Below, piece after piece: positions 63,315-64,000 of a stretch of 64,000 bases of DNA; within the stretch, counting starts at the first letter, position 1; each line of letters opens with the position of its first letter. This DNA comes from Agarivorans sp. TSD2052 (GTDB lineage: Bacteria > Pseudomonadota > Gammaproteobacteria > Enterobacterales > Celerinatantimonadaceae), in assembly GCF_023238625.1 (NCBI RefSeq), contig NZ_CP096670.1:3204501-3268500 (forward strand), in the 5' to 3' direction. Under the pieces are notes generated by a model. That model had not been told where the DNA came from. It did no database searches and saw nothing but the letters and a program-made list of their open reading frames with translations. The translations under genes and the position numbers were made by a program.

Positions 63315-63610
63315 AGCCATTTACATTAACGATTTCAGCAAAAAACGATCTTAAGGATGTAGCTATATTTACGGCTCGTCGTTGGGGAAAAGAGCAGCGA
63401 AATATTTACCTTAAACAGTTTGATGATTCTTTTTGGTTGTTAGCGGAAAATCCCGATATAGGTAAAGGCTGTGATGAAATTAGAAATGGTTATCGAAAAT
63501 TTCTCCAAGGTAGCCACGTAATATTTTACAAACAAACAGGTAGCCAACAAATACAGATAATGAGAATTCTGCACAAAAGTATGGACATCTCCCCTATTTT
63601 TGGCGCATAA
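63311..63610 (+). CDS. parE: ParE-family toxin
   Basis: RelE/ParE superfamily toxin of 99 residues, a DNA gyrase poison in the best-known members. It begins KPFTLTISAKNDLKDVAIFT and has RRWGKEQRNIYLKQFDDSFW, NPDIGKGCDEIRNGYRKFLQ and SHVIFYKQTGSQQIQIMRIL, all typical. The start overlaps parD as ATGA and the stop TAA lies inside the word CGCATAACG. Length is normal and no damage is visible, so the module is probably active. Confidence 0.93.
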   Translation: MKPFTLTISAKNDLKDVAIFTARRWGKEQRNIYLKQFDDSFWLLAENPDIGKGCDEIRNGYRKFLQGSHVIFYKQTGSQQIQIMRILHKSMDISPIFGA

Positions 63611-64000
63611 CGCCGCGTTCTAGCGAATCCCCTCATAATTCCTTGGAAATTCAATATAGTAGACGCGAACCCCGTTTTCTCACCATCATCACTATGCCAC
63701 ATGCTATTTAAGCTACATCGACTTGATTAGACACCTTATTGGCGCGCATTAATGAATACAATCAACAAAGTCGTTTACACCTTAAATGAGCCTGACACTA
63801 GCTGTGCCATAAGCACCTCTGCCTTGAATAGTGCCATCTTAGGGTTAACCGATAAATGTCTAGTGCCCCTGACACTCCAAAGGACTGGATAGCCCAGGCA
63901 GCGATAAGATCGCACTAAGAGAGCCTCTATATGTGTTTGCTGTAAACGATGATTTGACAGCTAACTGACAGACGAAGTAGATGAATTTGTTGATTGATTT
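63611..64000. other. Right-end region without a supported gene
   Basis: About 390 bases. A direct repeat CCTGACACT occurs at 63791-63799 and 63868-63876. A 46-codon open frame (63752-63892) lacks a good ribosome site. No complete attC, inverted repeat end or gene remnant could be identified. Confidence 0.45.

Noticed and set aside
63752-63892. A 46-codon plus-strand frame near the right end.
   Set aside because: No ribosome site and no family; it spans the CCTGACACT direct repeats, which suggests non-coding or remnant DNA.
1-64000. CRISPR arrays, tRNA or rRNA genes.
   Set aside because: No regularly spaced repeats and no cloverleaf or rRNA signatures were seen by reading both strands.

Overview
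The window looks like chromosome from a marine gammaproteobacterium of the Alteromonadales/Vibrionales type, possibly Agarivorans-like. This is an inference from gene content (pst and phoA phosphate genes, two long chemoreceptors, a stand-alone secDF pair, ScsBCD, a DUF3360 permease, YfbK-like VWA/sigma operon) and a moderate base composition. No rRNA, tRNA, CRISPR array, prophage or intact insertion sequence was seen. Gene density is ordinary, but four decayed genes or mobile-element remnants can be read by eye.

Left part (1-9.6 kb, mostly minus strand): pstS-pstC-(pstA) with a Pho box in front of pstS; an LdtD/MepK-like pair that makes and cuts L,D-crosslinks in peptidoglycan; a DUF924 protein; a SufR-like Fe-S regulator fused by a 4-base overlap to a Cys-rich exported protein; a sugar-type binding protein; a small P-loop kinase-like protein; an unusual signal peptidase I paralogue lacking the general-base lysine; and a broken WrbA/flavodoxin-like gene.

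9.9-25 kb: a Pho-box-preceded operon of two different alkaline phosphatases (one exported, one lipoprotein) followed by a secreted protein of unknown function; a chemoreceptor; ogt; a quinone/aromatic stress operon (doxX-yqjG-ygiD) divergent from a LysR regulator with three copies of a 9-base operator word between them; DUF1275 and YjeH-like membrane proteins; an aminoglycoside-phosphotransferase-fold protein; an alpha/beta hydrolase; and a dead REP-associated transposase with a REP-like hairpin about 1 kb away.

25-43.4 kb: solute-binding proteins, an Ntn hydrolase with a divergent LysR regulator, an IS110-family remnant, a large Cache-PAS-DUF294 sensor, a DUF3360 permease with a long possibly structured leader, small redox and detoxification enzymes, a ScsBCD disulfide/copper-stress operon, a second chemoreceptor and a DUF302 protein.

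43.6-64 kb: a secreted lipase-family hydrolase, MscS channel, ChaA-like antiporter and DedA protein; a LysR regulator; a DUF3943 outer-membrane-type protein; a secD-secF pair followed by an overlooked 44-residue membrane microprotein; MarC and CorA/ZntB transporters; a MarR regulator divergent from a siderophore-interacting reductase with palindromic operators; a tightly overlapped operon of a VWA lipoprotein, ECF sigma factor and putative anti-sigma factor; a histidine phosphatase; ilvE; a membrane protein of unknown function; and a parDE toxin-antitoxin pair framed by inverted CGTTATGCG words reminiscent of integron cassette edges.
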